DNA from: Gammaproteobacteria bacterium
GTDB taxonomy: Bacteria; Pseudomonadota; Gammaproteobacteria; Eutrophobiales; Eutrophobiaceae
Reading direction: 5' to 3'
Assembly: GCA_011772965.1 (NCBI GenBank)
Contig: WVYN01000036.1
Coordinates: 5,286 to 47,361 of the forward strand
Length of the DNA stretch: 42,076 nucleotides
Below, in pieces: positions 1-9,008 of this stretch. Position numbers and translations under genes: made by a program. The notes under the pieces were generated by a model, which made no database searches, was not told where the DNA came from, and saw only the letters and a program-made list of their open reading frames with translations. Within the stretch, counting starts at the first letter, position 1; every line of letters starts with the position of its first letter.

Positions 1-53
1 TGAGAAGCGCAGCATTCATGAAGATTGTTTCTCTTGCGCCAGAGGTTTTATAA
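1..53 (+). CDS. rplN: 50S ribosomal protein L14 (uL14), C-terminal end only
   Basis: The reading frame that enters at the window edge encodes the last 16 complete residues of a protein ending [12 protein letters not shown], followed by TAA at 51-53. This matches the invariant C-terminus of bacterial L14, a 50S subunit protein at the subunit interface. Its place just before rplX is the standard spc operon order. The rest of the gene lies outside the window. Two bases separate its stop from the rplX start, so translation is probably coupled. Confidence 0.93.
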   Translation, partial: RSAAFMKIVSLAPEVL

Positions 54-55
54 GT

Positions 56-376
56 ATGCACAGGATTAGGAAAGGTGATGAGGTTGTCATCCTTGCCGGT
101 AAGGACAAGGGCAAGAGAGGTACCGTTTTAAAGGTATTGTCTCTCGAAGACAAGGTCATCGTTGAAAATATCAATATGGCAAAACGCCATACCAAAGGTA
201 ATCCCATGCAAGGTGTTCCGGGCGGTATTGTTGAAAAGGAGATGCCACTCAATGTATCAAATGTGGCAATCTTTAATCCAGTCACTCAAAAGCCTGACAG
301 GATAGGATTCAAACTGCTGGAAGATGGCCGCAAGGTACGATATTTCAAATCCAATGATGAAGTAGTGGATGTCTGA
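56..376 (+). CDS. rplX: 50S ribosomal protein L24 (uL24)
   Basis: The 106-residue product starts [20 protein letters not shown], which is the KOW motif of L24, an early assembly-initiator protein of the 50S subunit near the exit tunnel. The family length is about 104 residues, so it is complete. It begins two bases after the rplN stop and is followed by rplE, as in other proteobacterial spc operons. The alternative upstream start for rplE would overlap its last codons, but the usual rplE start lies downstream of this stop. Confidence 0.97.
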   Translation: MHRIRKGDEVVILAGKDKGKRGTVLKVLSLEDKVIVENINMAKRHTKGNPMQGVPGGIVEKEMPLNVSNVAIFNPVTQKPDRIGFKLLEDGRKVRYFKSNDEVVDV

Positions 377-389
377 GGTCATAGACGAG

Positions 390-929
390 ATGTCAAGGTT
401 ACAGGAATATTATCGCGAAAAAGTTGCGCCACAGTTAGCAGAGCAGTTTAAGTATGATTCTGTGATGCAAATACCGCGCATTAGCAAGATCACTATAAAT
501 ATGGGTCTGGGTGAGGCAATTGCTGACAGAAAAATTATAGAACACGGCATGGAAGACATGACGAAGATCAGTGGACAGAAACCGATTGTGACCATGTCCA
601 GGAAATCAGTTGCCAATTTCAAGCTTCGTGAAGGCTGGCCTGTTGGTTGTAAGGTCACCTTGCGGCGTGAACGCATGTATGAGTTTCTGGATCGACTGAT
701 TTCTGTCGCAATCCCTCGGATACGTGATTTCCGTGGTTTCAGCCCGAAGTCGTTTGATGGGCGTGGAAATTATACGCTTGGCGTAAAAGAGCAAATCATT
801 TTTCCCGAGATTGATTACGACAAGATAGATACCCTGCGTGGCATGGATATCACCATTACGACAACCGCAAAGACAGATGAAGAAGCGCGCGCATTGTTAA
901 CCGCGTTCAAATTTCCAATTCGCAGTTAA
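390..929 (+). CDS. rplE: 50S ribosomal protein L5 (uL5)
   Basis: L5 binds 5S rRNA in the central protuberance of the 50S subunit. The frame is open from an ATG at 369, but I chose the ATG at 390, which gives 179 residues (the same length as in E. coli) and the family-typical beginning [17 protein letters not shown] at 375-378 is a possible Shine-Dalgarno for it. Conserved blocks are visible in order: NMGVGEA-like [42 protein letters not shown] and the end DITITTTAK. In E. coli the S8 repressor acts at this gene's start; I did not resolve such a site here. Confidence 0.95.
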   Translation: MSRLQEYYREKVAPQLAEQFKYDSVMQIPRISKITINMGLGEAIADRKIIEHGMEDMTKISGQKPIVTMSRKSVANFKLREGWPVGCKVTLRRERMYEFLDRLISVAIPRIRDFRGFSPKSFDGRGNYTLGVKEQIIFPEIDYDKIDTLRGMDITITTTAKTDEEARALLTAFKFPIRS

Positions 930-939
930 GGATCGAATT

Positions 940-1245
940 ATGGCTAAAGCAGCAATGGTTAACCGGGAAATCAAGCGAATGAAGCTGGTAGCAAAATACG
1001 CCGGGAAACGTAATGACTTGAAGGCAAAAATTGTTGATTCCTCTTTAAGTGAACAGGAACGGGCTGAAGCGAGGAAAAAGCTTAACATGCTTCCGCGTGA
1101 TTCTAGTCCTTCGAGATTGAGGAATCGTTGTAATCTGACTGGTCGCCCTCACGGTTATTACCGTAAGTTTGGTCTGGCCAGGAATAAGTTACGTGAAGCT
1201 GCCATGCGCGGTGACATACCCGGGTTGGTCAAGGCAAGCTGGTAA
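940..1245 (+). CDS. rpsN: 30S ribosomal protein S14 (uS14), zinc-independent type
   Basis: The product has 101 residues, as in E. coli S14, and ends [11 protein letters not shown], the family signature for the 30S head. It carries the RNRC[22 protein letters not shown] block. The two CxxC pairs of the short zinc-binding form are absent, so this is the long C-minus form. It begins 10 bases after rplE. An unusually long gap of 137 bases follows before rpsH; that gap contains a small ORF, described separately. Confidence 0.96.
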   Translation: MAKAAMVNREIKRMKLVAKYAGKRNDLKAKIVDSSLSEQERAEARKKLNMLPRDSSPSRLRNRCNLTGRPHGYYRKFGLARNKLREAAMRGDIPGLVKASW

Positions 1246-1296
1246 ACAACAGCAACTGTCGGCAAGCGTAATTAGCAATTAGAGACATTGATAAAC

Positions 1297-1386
1297 ATGA
1301 GAAATAAACATCATATATTCAGCAATAGGGCATGGCATCTGGCAGGACAGAAGCTTGTGGCTTATGGCTGGGAGCGAAGTGCATGA
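1297..1386 (+). CDS. possible 29-residue leader ORF coupled to rpsH
   Basis: Within the rpsN-rpsH gap an ATG at 1297 opens a frame of 29 sense codons. The product begins [13 protein letters not shown] and ends YGWERSA. Its TGA (1384-1386) overlaps the rpsH ATG (1383-1385) in an ATGA arrangement typical of translational coupling. There is no strong Shine-Dalgarno; AGAGAC about 13 bases upstream is the best candidate. I recognise no family. It may be a coupling ORF for rpsH or a chance frame; the length of the gap and the exact 4-base overlap are the only support. Confidence 0.25.
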   Translation: MRNKHHIFSNRAWHLAGQKLVAYGWERSA

Positions 1387-1778
1387 GTATGCAGGATCCG
1401 ATATCAGATATGTTGTGCCAGATTCGTAATGGTCAGGCCAGAGCGAAAATCAGTGTTGTTATGCCTTCATCAAAACTGAAAGTATCAATTGCCGAAATAT
1501 TAAAACAGGAAGGATACATAATCGGCTACCAGGTCCAGGAGAACAATAATAAGCCAACTTTGTCGATTGATTTGAAGTATTTTGAAGGCAAACCTGTAAT
1601 TGAGAAATTACTCCGGGTTAGCAAGCCAAGTCTGCGCAGCTACAAATCATATGACAATATACCAAAAGTTCTAGGTGGATTTGGAACAGCTATTATTTCC
1701 ACCTCAAAAGGTGTGATGACAGATAAATCAGCTCGTGCTGAAGGCATTGGCGGTGAAGTACTTTGTATCGTTGCTTGA
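1383..1778 (+). CDS. rpsH: 30S ribosomal protein S8 (uS8)
   Basis: S8 binds helix 21 of 16S rRNA and is the translational autoregulator of the spc operon in E. coli. The frame extends upstream to an ATG at 1332, but the ATG at 1383 gives 131 residues (E. coli 130) and the canonical start [23 protein letters not shown] about ten bases upstream is a good Shine-Dalgarno. The C-terminal [13 protein letters not shown] and GGEVLCIVA match the RNA-binding end of S8. The start overlaps a small upstream ORF by four bases. Confidence 0.96.
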   Translation: MSMQDPISDMLCQIRNGQARAKISVVMPSSKLKVSIAEILKQEGYIIGYQVQENNNKPTLSIDLKYFEGKPVIEKLLRVSKPSLRSYKSYDNIPKVLGGFGTAIISTSKGVMTDKSARAEGIGGEVLCIVA

Positions 1779-1790
1779 TGAGAAATAACG

Positions 1791-2324
1791 ATGTCCAGAA
1801 TTGCAAATAATCCAATTACCTTGCCCTCAGGCGTAGAAGTGACCATCAACGGCAGTAGTGTTTTGGTAAAGGGTAAAAATGGTGAGATGAAACATGACGC
1901 ACATCCCCTGGTTGATGTGAAGCAGGAGGATGGCCTGTTGAAGTTCGCAGCCAGGAATAACTCAAAAAATGCCAGGGCACTCTCGGGAACGACCAGAGCA
2001 TTGATACAGAATATGGTAATCGGTGTTAGTGATGGCTTTGAACGCAAGCTTGAGATCATTGGTGTAGGTTATCGTGCCCAGGCCCAGGGCAAGGTTCTGA
2101 ACCTTACGCTGGGATATTCTCACCCGCTCAATTTTAATATTCCCGAGGGAATAACGATTGAAACACCGTCCCAGACCGAGATTTTAGTCAAGGGGATGGA
2201 TAAGCAAAAAGTCGGTCAGGTGGCAGCCAACATTCGTGACTATCGTCCGCCGGAACCTTACAAGGGCAAAGGCGTTCGTTATACAGGTGAACATATTATC
2301 CGTAAGGAAGCCAAAAAGGCTTAA
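1791..2324 (+). CDS. rplF: 50S ribosomal protein L6 (uL6)
   Basis: The product is 177 residues, equal to E. coli L6. It begins [15 protein letters not shown] and ends with the highly conserved [18 protein letters not shown]-x-RKEAKK segment, which contacts 23S rRNA near the sarcin-ricin loop. Two homologous half-domains of the family are covered. It lies 12 bases after rpsH and 5 bases before rplR, in the normal spc order. Confidence 0.97.
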   Translation: MSRIANNPITLPSGVEVTINGSSVLVKGKNGEMKHDAHPLVDVKQEDGLLKFAARNNSKNARALSGTTRALIQNMVIGVSDGFERKLEIIGVGYRAQAQGKVLNLTLGYSHPLNFNIPEGITIETPSQTEILVKGMDKQKVGQVAANIRDYRPPEPYKGKGVRYTGEHIIRKEAKKA

Positions 2325-2329
2325 TTGAT

Positions 2330-2683
2330 ATGAACAAGAAAAGCACCAGAATTCGCAGGGCACAACGCACACGCGCCAGAATCAGGCAGAATGGTGACAA
2401 CCGTCTTTGTGTCCATAAAACACCACGTCACATGTATGCACAGATAATTGCACCTGATGGTTCAAAGGTGGTTGCCAGTGCTTCCACTCTCGACAAGGAG
2501 ATTCGTGGCAAGGTGAAATATACCGGCAATGTCGAGGCGGCCTCGGTGGTTGGTAAACTGATTGCCAAGCGTGCCAAGAAAGCCGGTGTTACTAAAGTAG
2601 CATTTGATCGCTCCGGATTTAAATATCATGGTCGTGTCAAGGCGTTGGCGGACGCAGCACGAGAACAGGGCATGGAACTATAG
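2330..2683 (+). CDS. rplR: 50S ribosomal protein L18 (uL18)
   Basis: The product is 117 residues, the standard length. A basic N-terminus ([20 protein letters not shown]) is followed by the L18 core and the ending [21 protein letters not shown], which is diagnostic. L18 binds 5S rRNA together with L5 and L25 in the central protuberance. It starts five bases after the rplF stop, consistent with coupled translation in the operon. Confidence 0.97.
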   Translation: MNKKSTRIRRAQRTRARIRQNGDNRLCVHKTPRHMYAQIIAPDGSKVVASASTLDKEIRGKVKYTGNVEAASVVGKLIAKRAKKAGVTKVAFDRSGFKYHGRVKALADAAREQGMEL

Positions 2684-2695
2684 AGGTCAGAACAG

Positions 2696-3202
2696 ATGGC
2701 AGTTACTGAATCAATAACGGGTAATGAAGATTTACAGGAAAAACTGGTCGCAGTTAACCGCGTGGCCAAAGTCGTCAAGGGTGGCCGTCAGTTTGGTTTT
2801 GCTGCATTGACGGTTGTTGGTGACGGTAATGGCAAGGTTGGTGTTGGTCGTGGTAAATCCCGTGAAGTGCCGGTTGCAATACAAAAAGCTATGGAGGATG
2901 CCCGACGTAACATGATCTCTGTACCCTTGAAGGAAGGCACCCTGCATTATCCGGTTACGGCAAGACATGGCGCAGCCAAGGTTTTCATGCAACCGGCGTC
3001 AGAAGGCACTGGAATTATCGCAGGTGGTGCAATGCGTGCTGTGTTTGAAGTGGTTGGTATTCACAATATCCTGGCAAAATCCATTGGTTCTACCAATCCG
3101 ATCAATGTCGTACGCGCGACTATTAAGGGCCTGCAGAATATTTCTGCTCCGGAACACATTGCCGCAAAACGCGGTAAAAAAGTTGAGGACATCGTGGAAT
3201 AA
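2696..3202 (+). CDS. rpsE: 30S ribosomal protein S5 (uS5)
   Basis: The 168-residue product has the S5 N-terminal dsRNA-binding-like domain ([21 protein letters not shown], then [18 protein letters not shown]). It continues with the C-terminal domain ([22 protein letters not shown], then [16 protein letters not shown]). S5 sits at the mRNA entry site of the 30S subunit and influences accuracy. Length and flanks (rplR, rpmD) are those of a proteobacterial spc operon. The start ATG follows GAGGTCAGAAC, which supplies a Shine-Dalgarno. Confidence 0.97.
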   Translation: MAVTESITGNEDLQEKLVAVNRVAKVVKGGRQFGFAALTVVGDGNGKVGVGRGKSREVPVAIQKAMEDARRNMISVPLKEGTLHYPVTARHGAAKVFMQPASEGTGIIAGGAMRAVFEVVGIHNILAKSIGSTNPINVVRATIKGLQNISAPEHIAAKRGKKVEDIVE

Positions 3203-3205
3203 ATC

Positions 3206-3397
3206 ATGGCCGGTAAGAGTAAGAAAATTAAAGTTACCCAGACACGCAGCACCTGCAAACGACTGGCAAATCATAAGGCCTGTATCACCGGTCTTGGACT
3301 GCGTCGTATTGGTCACACAGTGACACTTGATGACACCCCGGAAATCCGCGGGATGGTTAACAAGGTGTCGTACATGGTTGCTGTCGAGGAAGCATAA
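3206..3397 (+). CDS. rpmD: 50S ribosomal protein L30 (uL30)
   Basis: The 63-residue product [11 protein letters not shown]...[17 protein letters not shown] is the short bacterial L30, slightly longer at the N-terminus than the 59-residue E. coli protein. It lies three bases after rpsE and just before rplO; the ATG of rplO is one base after this stop. L30 is a small peripheral 50S protein absent from some bacteria, so its presence between rpsE and rplO is informative. Confidence 0.96.
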   Translation: MAGKSKKIKVTQTRSTCKRLANHKACITGLGLRRIGHTVTLDDTPEIRGMVNKVSYMVAVEEA

Positions 3398-3398
3398 G

Positions 3399-3833
3399 AT
3401 GCGTTTGAATTCTATCAAGCCACAAGCAGGTTCAAAGCCAACTGGCACACGGATCGGAAGGGGAATTGGTTCAGGGCTGGGTAAGACCGGGGGCCGCGGC
3501 CACAAGGGCCAGAAATCCCGCTCCGGCGGTTTTCATAAAGTCGGTTTTGAAGGCGGCCAGATGCCAATTCAGCGTCGTTTACCTAAATTCGGTTTCAGTT
3601 CACAGGTCGGACAGTCAACGGGTGAAATACGCTTGGACGAACTGGCCAAGGTTGATGCCGACGTAATTGATATAGAAACCCTTAAATCGGCAAACCTGGT
3701 GGCAAAGAATATTAAACGGGTCAAAGTGATTTGCTCTGGCAAACTGGAAAAAGCTGTGATCATCAAGGGCCTAGGTGCTACCAAGGGTGCAAAAGCTGCC
3801 ATTGAGGCAGCCGGTGGCAAGGTCGGGGATTAA
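3399..3833 (+). CDS. rplO: 50S ribosomal protein L15 (uL15)
   Basis: The frame is open from 3327, but the ATG at 3399 gives the canonical [20 protein letters not shown] and 144 residues, the E. coli length. The glycine- and arginine-rich N-terminal extension ([19 protein letters not shown]) that penetrates 23S rRNA is clear. The globular part ends with IEAAGGKV. L15 is a late-assembly 50S protein. The secY ATG follows the TAA directly with no intervening base, so the two are probably translated in a coupled way. Confidence 0.97.
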   Translation: MRLNSIKPQAGSKPTGTRIGRGIGSGLGKTGGRGHKGQKSRSGGFHKVGFEGGQMPIQRRLPKFGFSSQVGQSTGEIRLDELAKVDADVIDIETLKSANLVAKNIKRVKVICSGKLEKAVIIKGLGATKGAKAAIEAAGGKVGD

Positions 3834-5162
3834 ATGGCTGCAGTTAACCCGGCAATTCCTGGTGGCTTGGCGGGCCTGGGCAAGCTAAAAGAGCTGCGCC
3901 AGCGTCTGCTGTTTGTATTAATTGCCCTGTTTGTCTACCGGATATGTACCTTTATACCGGTACCCGGGTTGGATCCGGAAGCACTGGCTGAAATGTTCAA
4001 TCGTCAGAGCGGAACGATTCTGGACATGTTTAACATGTTCTCTGGTGGTGCCCTCCACAGGTTGTCTGTGGTGGCACTGGGGATCATGCCATACATCTCA
4101 GCGTCAATTATCATGCAGCTGTTGTCTTTTATTGATCCAAGGCTGAAGCAGTTGCGTAAAGAAGGTGAAATGGGTCGTCGCAAGATTACCCAGTACACAC
4201 GCTATGGTACGGTCATTCTGGCAACGTTCCAGGCTATCGGAGTGGCCGTTGCGCTGGAAGGCCAGAATGTTGTGCTGACATCAGGTTTGAGTTTCCGGAT
4301 TACAGCAGTCGTCAGCCTGGTAACCGGGACCATGTTTCTGATGTGGCTGGGTGAGCAGATTACCGAGCGTGGCGTGGGTAACGGTATATCTATGATCATC
4401 TTTGCAGGGATCGTGGCTGGATTACCCTCAGCAGTCGGCGGGACACTGGAGTTATCCCGCACCGGTGAATTGCATTTGCTGGCCGTGCTGGCATTGTTTG
4501 CCCTGGCTATCATCGTTACCGGCTTTGTAGTATTTGTGGAACGTGGACAACGACGGATCACGATCAACTACGCAAAACGACAGGTTGGACGTAAGGTATA
4601 TGGTGGTCAATCCAGCCACCTGCCGTTGAAACTGAATATGTCGGGGGTAATTCCACCGATTTTTGCGTCAAGCATCATTCTGTTTCCGGCAACGCTGGGC
4701 AGATTATTCGGTCAGGGTGAGGGCATGCGCTGGTTGCAGGATATTTCCACCAGCCTGTCACCGGGTCAGCCGCTTTATGTAATGTTATATGCCGGCTTTA
4801 TTATATTCTTCTGTTTTTTCTATACGGCGATCGTGTTCGATCCCAGGGAAACAGCGGAGAATCTTAAGAAATCAGGTGCTTTTATCCCGGGTATGAGGCC
4901 TGGTGAACAGACAGCCAGCTATCTAGACAATGTACTGACCAAGCTTACTATGGCTGGCGCCACCTATATAACTGCAGTGTGTTTATTGCCGGAGTTTTTG
5001 ATTTTGAAATTTAACGTGCCGTTTTATTTTGGTGGCACATCATTATTAATTATTGTCGTCGTCGTAATGGACTTTATGTCGCAGGTTCAGGCCCATCTGA
5101 TGTCGCACCAGTATGAGGGTCTGTTGAAGAAGGCAAACCTCAAGCGTCATGGCCGGCGTTAG
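3834..5162 (+). CDS. secY: protein translocase subunit SecY
   Basis: SecY is the channel subunit of the SecYEG inner-membrane translocon. The product has 442 residues (E. coli 443) with about ten hydrophobic segments. Family blocks include [14 protein letters not shown] in the first helix and plug region, [15 protein letters not shown] in helix 2, [17 protein letters not shown]-like [15 protein letters not shown], and the C-terminal cytoplasmic tail ending [16 protein letters not shown]. Its location at the end of the spc operon, directly after rplO and before rpmJ, is standard. Confidence 0.98.
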   Translation: MAAVNPAIPGGLAGLGKLKELRQRLLFVLIALFVYRICTFIPVPGLDPEALAEMFNRQSGTILDMFNMFSGGALHRLSVVALGIMPYISASIIMQLLSFIDPRLKQLRKEGEMGRRKITQYTRYGTVILATFQAIGVAVALEGQNVVLTSGLSFRITAVVSLVTGTMFLMWLGEQITERGVGNGISMIIFAGIVAGLPSAVGGTLELSRTGELHLLAVLALFALAIIVTGFVVFVERGQRRITINYAKRQVGRKVYGGQSSHLPLKLNMSGVIPPIFASSIILFPATLGRLFGQGEGMRWLQDISTSLSPGQPLYVMLYAGFIIFFCFFYTAIVFDPRETAENLKKSGAFIPGMRPGEQTASYLDNVLTKLTMAGATYITAVCLLPEFLILKFNVPFYFGGTSLLIIVVVVMDFMSQVQAHLMSHQYEGLLKKANLKRHGRR

Positions 5163-5182
5163 GGTTTAGCGGGAGATCAGGA

Positions 5183-5296
5183 ATGAAAGTTAGAGCTTCA
5201 GTTAAAAAGATTTGCCGAAATTGCCGAATCATTCGTCGCAAGGGTGCCGTTCGTGTCATTTGTACTGACCCCCGGCATAAACAACGTCAGGGCTAG
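5183..5296 (+). CDS. rpmJ: 50S ribosomal protein L36 (bL36), zinc-binding form
   Basis: A 37-residue ORF starting [19 protein letters not shown] and ending HKQRQG lies between secY and rpsM. The CxxC pair, a third Cys (VICTD) and the His near the C-terminus form the zinc-ribbon ligands of the C-plus L36 type. The ATG follows GGGAGATCAGGA, which provides a Shine-Dalgarno. L36 is one residue shorter than in E. coli. It binds 23S rRNA late in 50S assembly. Confidence 0.95.
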   Translation: MKVRASVKKICRNCRIIRRKGAVRVICTDPRHKQRQG

Positions 5297-5327
5297 GCAC
5301 AAGAAAGAGGATTATTGGAGAATTAGT

Positions 5328-5684
5328 ATGGCACGTATTGCTGGAGTAAACATACCCGATAACAAGCATCTGAATATTGCCCTGACCTACATTTACGGAA
5401 TTGGCAATTCCATGGCTTTGGAAATATGCAAGTCGGCAGGTCTTGAGGCGTCGGCAAAGGTCAACACGCTCTCAGAAGAGGACCTTGACAAGATTCGATC
5501 CATTGTCGGTGAGCAACTGGTTGAAGGTGATTTACGCCGCGATGTCTCCATGAATATTAAGCGGCTGATGGACATGGGTTGTTACCGTGGCATCCGACAC
5601 CGGCGTGGCCTGCCCCTGAGAGGCCAGCGCACCCGGACCAATGCCCGTACACGTAAAGGGCCGAGACGCAGTATCAAGAAATAG
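5328..5684 (+). CDS. rpsM: 30S ribosomal protein S13 (uS13)
   Basis: The frame extends upstream to 5244 inside rpmJ, but the ATG at 5328 gives [14 protein letters not shown] and 118 residues, as in E. coli. AAGAGGATTATTGGAG upstream supplies the Shine-Dalgarno. Conserved parts are the IYGIG helix, the R-rich segment ([22 protein letters not shown]) and the basic tail GPRRSIKK that reaches the P-site tRNA. It opens the alpha operon. Confidence 0.97.
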   Translation: MARIAGVNIPDNKHLNIALTYIYGIGNSMALEICKSAGLEASAKVNTLSEEDLDKIRSIVGEQLVEGDLRRDVSMNIKRLMDMGCYRGIRHRRGLPLRGQRTRTNARTRKGPRRSIKK

Positions 5685-5704
5685 GATGGTAACAGGTTAA
5701 GACT

Positions 5705-6091
5705 ATGGCAAAGGTAACCACTCGCAAGAAACGTGCTAAACGAACCGTTGTTGATGGTGTAGCGCATATTCACGCTTCATTTAACAATACGATCATTACC
5801 ATTACTGATCGTCAGGGTAATTCCTTGGCTTGGGCAACTGCCGGTGGCAGCGGTTTTCGTGGTTCACGCAAGAGCACGCCCTTTGCGGCACAGGTCGCTT
5901 CCCAAAAGGCCGGTGAAGCAGCCAAGGAGTTTGGATTAAAAAACCTTGAGGTGTTTATTAAAGGACCGGGTCCGGGCAGAGAATCTGCCGTGAGGGCACT
6001 GAATGCTGTTGGTTACAAGATTACTAACATCACCGACGTTACACCTGTTCCACACAATGGTTGTCGTCCACCAAAGAAACGACGCGTTTAG
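5705..6091 (+). CDS. rpsK: 30S ribosomal protein S11 (uS11)
   Basis: The 128-residue product contains the S11 core ([21 protein letters not shown], then [17 protein letters not shown]) and the nearly invariant end [18 protein letters not shown]11 lies in the 30S platform next to the mRNA exit region. It is 20 bases after rpsM and 18 bases before rpsD in the standard alpha operon arrangement. Confidence 0.98.
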   Translation: MAKVTTRKKRAKRTVVDGVAHIHASFNNTIITITDRQGNSLAWATAGGSGFRGSRKSTPFAAQVASQKAGEAAKEFGLKNLEVFIKGPGPGRESAVRALNAVGYKITNITDVTPVPHNGCRPPKKRRV

Positions 6092-6109
6092 AATCGGAGT
6101 TATCAATTT

Positions 6110-6730
6110 ATGGCACGCTATCTTGGACCAAAATGTAAACTGAGCCGCCGTGAAGGGACGGATCTCTTTCTGAAGAGCCGGGCGCGTTCTCTCGAATCAA
6201 AATGTCAGATTGACAAGATTCCCGGTGAGCAGGCGGGCAAGGCAAAGCGCCTGTCTGACTATGGTCTGCAATTACGTGAAAAACAGAAGTTGCGTCGAAT
6301 CTACGGCATACTCGAGAAGCAGTTCCGTAATTATTATTTTGAAGCTGCCCGTATCAAGGGTTCAACAGGTGAAAACCTTCTGCAGTTGCTGGAACGTCGT
6401 CTTGACAATGTAGTTTACCGGATGGGTTTTGGTGCGACTCGTACTGAAGCCAGACAACTGGTTAGCCATAAGGCTGTATTAGTGAATGGAAAGTCGGTCA
6501 ATATTCCGTCTTATCAGGTTCAGCCTTCAGATACCATCACCATCAGGGAAAAATCCAGAAATCAGGTCCGGATTCAGGATGCCCTGGCTGTTGCCGAGCA
6601 GTTTGGATTTCCTGAATGGGTTGATGTTAACCCGAAGAAGATGGAAGGAATTTTCAAGTCTATACCTGAGCGGAGTGATTTACCTCCGGATATCAATGAA
6701 CAACTCGTAGTCGAGCTTTACTCCAAGTAA
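6110..6730 (+). CDS. rpsD: 30S ribosomal protein S4 (uS4)
   Basis: The 206-residue product equals E. coli S4 in length. It begins [23 protein letters not shown] and contains the S4 RNA-binding domain ([26 protein letters not shown]). The four-cysteine zinc motif found in some bacterial S4 proteins is absent. S4 initiates 30S assembly on the 5' domain of 16S rRNA and, in E. coli, is the translational repressor of the alpha operon. It ends 23 bases before rpoA. Confidence 0.98.
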   Translation: MARYLGPKCKLSRREGTDLFLKSRARSLESKCQIDKIPGEQAGKAKRLSDYGLQLREKQKLRRIYGILEKQFRNYYFEAARIKGSTGENLLQLLERRLDNVVYRMGFGATRTEARQLVSHKAVLVNGKSVNIPSYQVQPSDTITIREKSRNQVRIQDALAVAEQFGFPEWVDVNPKKMEGIFKSIPERSDLPPDINEQLVVELYSK

Positions 6731-6753
6731 AAGCCGAGGGAGGAACCAGACGC

Positions 6754-7776
6754 ATGTCAGTTGCATTTAATGAATTATTAAAGCCGCGCCGTGTTGATGT
6801 AAACCCGGTTGATGGTTTCACTGCAAAAATTATCATTGAACCCCTGGATAGAGGTTTTGGCCATACCTTGGGCAATGCCTTGCGCCGTGTATTGCTATCA
6901 TCCATGCCAGGTTGTGCTGTCGTCGAGGCTGAGATTGAGAATGTCCTCCATGAATACACCACGATCGAAGGGGTACAGGAGGATGTTACCGATATCCTGC
7001 TGAACCTTAAAGGTCTGGCCATTCGTATGCATGCCAAGGATGAAGCCTTGCTGACCTTACGAAAGAACGGTCCCGGTGAAGTTCGTGCCAGCGATATCAC
7101 GGTTGACCACGATGTTGAAATTTCCAATCCGGATCATCTGATTGCCAATCTGACCAAGTCTGGTGAACTGAACATGATCATGAAAGTGGTCAGGGGACGT
7201 GGTTATCATGCTGTCACGATCGGTGATATTGAAGAAGACCAGGCAATTGGCCGTCTGAAAATGGATGCATCGTTCAGCCCGATTCGCAGGGTTTCCTATG
7301 AAGTACAAAGTGCCCGCGTGGAACAACGCACCAATCTTGACAAGCTGATTCTGGAAATCGAAACCAATGGCACCATCGACCCGGAAGAGGCAGTCAGGGA
7401 GGCCGCTAGAATCCTGCGCAACCAGCTTAGTGTCTTTGTTGATCTCGAGGCCGAGGAATCCCAGATAGCAGCTGTTGCCAATGAGCCGGAAGTTGATCCG
7501 ATTTTGCTGCGACCGGTTGATGATCTGGAATTAACAGTGCGTTCTGCCAATTGTCTCAAGGCTGAGAGCATATATTACATCGGCGATCTGATTCAGCGCA
7601 CAGAGGTCGAATTGTTGAAGACCCCGAACCTCGGCAAGAAATCTTTGACTGAGATCAAGGATGTACTTGCGTCAAGGGGACTCGCACTTGGTATGCGGCT
7701 GGAAAACTGGCCCCCTGCCGGTCTTTATGAAAGCAAGGATGTATATAGTCAACCGATCGATAAGAGAGAATTATAA
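6754..7776 (+). CDS. rpoA: DNA-directed RNA polymerase subunit alpha
   Basis: The alpha subunit dimerises to start RNA polymerase assembly and contacts UP elements and activators. Residues 1 to about 235 form the N-terminal assembly domain ([22 protein letters not shown]), and a linker leads to the C-terminal domain with the DNA-contact block [12 protein letters not shown] and [18 protein letters not shown]. At 340 residues it is 11 longer than the E. coli protein, because of an extended, charged tail after MRLENWPPA. The TAA overlaps the rplQ ATG by one base (TAATG). Confidence 0.98.
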   Translation: MSVAFNELLKPRRVDVNPVDGFTAKIIIEPLDRGFGHTLGNALRRVLLSSMPGCAVVEAEIENVLHEYTTIEGVQEDVTDILLNLKGLAIRMHAKDEALLTLRKNGPGEVRASDITVDHDVEISNPDHLIANLTKSGELNMIMKVVRGRGYHAVTIGDIEEDQAIGRLKMDASFSPIRRVSYEVQSARVEQRTNLDKLILEIETNGTIDPEEAVREAARILRNQLSVFVDLEAEESQIAAVANEPEVDPILLRPVDDLELTVRSANCLKAESIYYIGDLIQRTEVELLKTPNLGKKSLTEIKDVLASRGLALGMRLENWPPAGLYESKDVYSQPIDKREL

Positions 7777-8171
7777 TGCGTCATCGACAAAGCGGTAGAA
7801 AACTCAATCGAAACAGTCCTCACCGGAAAGCCATGTTCCGTAACATGGCCGTTTCCCTGATGGAGCACGAGGTGATCAAGACGACTCTACCCAAGGCAAA
7901 AGAACTTCGCAGAGTGGCTGAGCCATTGATCACCATTGCCAAGAATGACAGCGTCGCCAAGCGTCGCCTTGCTTTTTCAAGGTTGCGAGACCGTGAGGCT
8001 GTGACCAAACTCTTCAATGAACTAGGGCCCCGTTACAAGGATCGTCCTGGTGGTTACCTGCGCATTCTGAAATGCGGTTTCCGTCCAGGTGACAAGGCAC
8101 CAATGGCCATCGTGGAACTGGTTGGCAGGGCAGATGCCGAAATAAGTGAGAAAGATACTGGCTCTGCCTGA
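7776..8171 (+). CDS. rplQ: 50S ribosomal protein L17 (bL17)
   Basis: The 131-residue product begins [20 protein letters not shown], the L17 signature, and includes [29 protein letters not shown]17 lies near the tunnel exit of the 50S subunit. Its ATG overlaps the rpoA stop (TAATG), so expression is likely coupled to rpoA. It is the last gene of the alpha operon; a strong intrinsic terminator follows about 20 bases after the stop. Confidence 0.97.
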   Translation: MRHRQSGRKLNRNSPHRKAMFRNMAVSLMEHEVIKTTLPKAKELRRVAEPLITIAKNDSVAKRRLAFSRLRDREAVTKLFNELGPRYKDRPGGYLRILKCGFRPGDKAPMAIVELVGRADAEISEKDTGSA

Positions 8172-8191
8172 TATTCGCTATAAAATGACAT

Positions 8192-8218
8192 AAAAACCGG
8201 GCATGGCCCGGTTTTTTT
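8192..8218 (+). terminator. intrinsic terminator of the alpha operon
   Basis: A perfect 6-bp GC stem, CCGGGC (8197-8202) and GCCCGG (8206-8211), closes a 3-base loop and is followed by seven T residues. A run of A precedes the stem, so the hairpin can extend with A-U pairs and could also work weakly on the opposite strand. It lies directly after rplQ, where the long ribosomal transcript is expected to end. Confidence 0.9.
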
Positions 8219-8265
8219 ATGCCATGCTGCTTTATCCAAACATACCCAAAACGTAAACTGGTATC

Positions 8266-8988
8266 ATGATCTTTCTGTTTACCGATTATGGAATTTCAGG
8301 GCCATACCTTGGCCAGGTCGAATCCGTGCTCTGCCAGCAGGCACCGGAACAGCGAATAATAAATCTCATGGCAGATTGTCCCAGACAGGATCCAAAGGCG
8401 TCCGCCTACCTGCTCGCAGCCTTGGTAAATCAGGTTCCTGAGCAAGGCATTGTATTCTGTGTTATTGATCCGGGGGTTGGCTCTTTTGAAGATCTGCCGG
8501 TCGTGTTACAGCTGGATAATCGCTGGTATGTTGGCCCGGACAACGGTCTCTTTGATATTATTACTCGTTATGCCAAAACCAGAACATGCTGGAAGATTAA
8601 CTGGCGACCCGAAGTTCTCTCCACCAGTTTTCATGGTCGTGACCTTTATGCACCAGTTGTTGCCATGCTGGCAAACGGGAAGGAAATTCCCGGTGAAAAA
8701 ATAACATGGAAAGACCATCACAACTGGCCAGACCAGCTGAATGAAATTATATATATTGATAATTTTGGAAACTGCATGTCCGGGCTTAGTGGCAAGACCT
8801 TAGATATTGATAAAAAACTAGACATTAATGGCTTAATTGTTCCCTATGCCGAGACATTCTCTGCCGTTAATATTGGCCAGGCTTTCTGGTTTTACAACTC
8901 AATTAACCTTGTCGAGATAAGTATCAACCAGGGTAATGCAGCAAAAGATCTAGGACTTTCGATTGGTTACTGTCTGAATTTTAGTTGA
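8266..8988 (+). CDS. S-adenosyl-L-methionine hydrolase (adenosine-forming), DUF62 / SAM hydroxide adenosyltransferase family
   Basis: The 240-residue product has the family motifs in order: FTDYG at residues 5-9, IDPGVGS around 67-73, GPDNGLF, FHGRDLYAP, IDNFGNC, and the C-terminal domain motif NS-x-NLVEI-x-x-NQGNAAKDLGL. Characterised members hydrolyse SAM to adenosine and methionine, and relatives are fluorinases and chlorinases. The nucleophilic water is positioned by an Asp-Arg-His set; D7 and the HGRD motif are present here. It stands alone between the alpha operon terminator and the convergent gat genes. No strong Shine-Dalgarno is visible before the ATG. Confidence 0.85.
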   Translation: MIFLFTDYGISGPYLGQVESVLCQQAPEQRIINLMADCPRQDPKASAYLLAALVNQVPEQGIVFCVIDPGVGSFEDLPVVLQLDNRWYVGPDNGLFDIITRYAKTRTCWKINWRPEVLSTSFHGRDLYAPVVAMLANGKEIPGEKITWKDHHNWPDQLNEIIYIDNFGNCMSGLSGKTLDIDKKLDINGLIVPYAETFSAVNIGQAFWFYNSINLVEISINQGNAAKDLGLSIGYCLNFS

Positions 8989-9008
8989 ACGTTTGGTTCG
9001 ATATACAA

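Noticed and set aside
369-389. Longer rplE start overlapping rplX
   Set aside because: The ATG at 390 gives the family length and start MSRLQEYY; the extra seven residues are not family-like.
1332-1382. N-terminal extension of rpsH from ATG 1332
   Set aside because: S8 proteins begin MSMQDPI; the 17 extra codons have no family match and the proper Shine-Dalgarno serves 1383.
3327-3398. N-terminal extension of rplO overlapping rpmD
   Set aside because: The canonical L15 start MRLNSI is at 3399; the upstream part is rpmD read in another frame.
2999-3505. 168-codon antisense ORF over rpsE-rpmD-rplO
   Set aside because: It is a shadow of three conserved ribosomal genes, with no protein-like pattern of its own.
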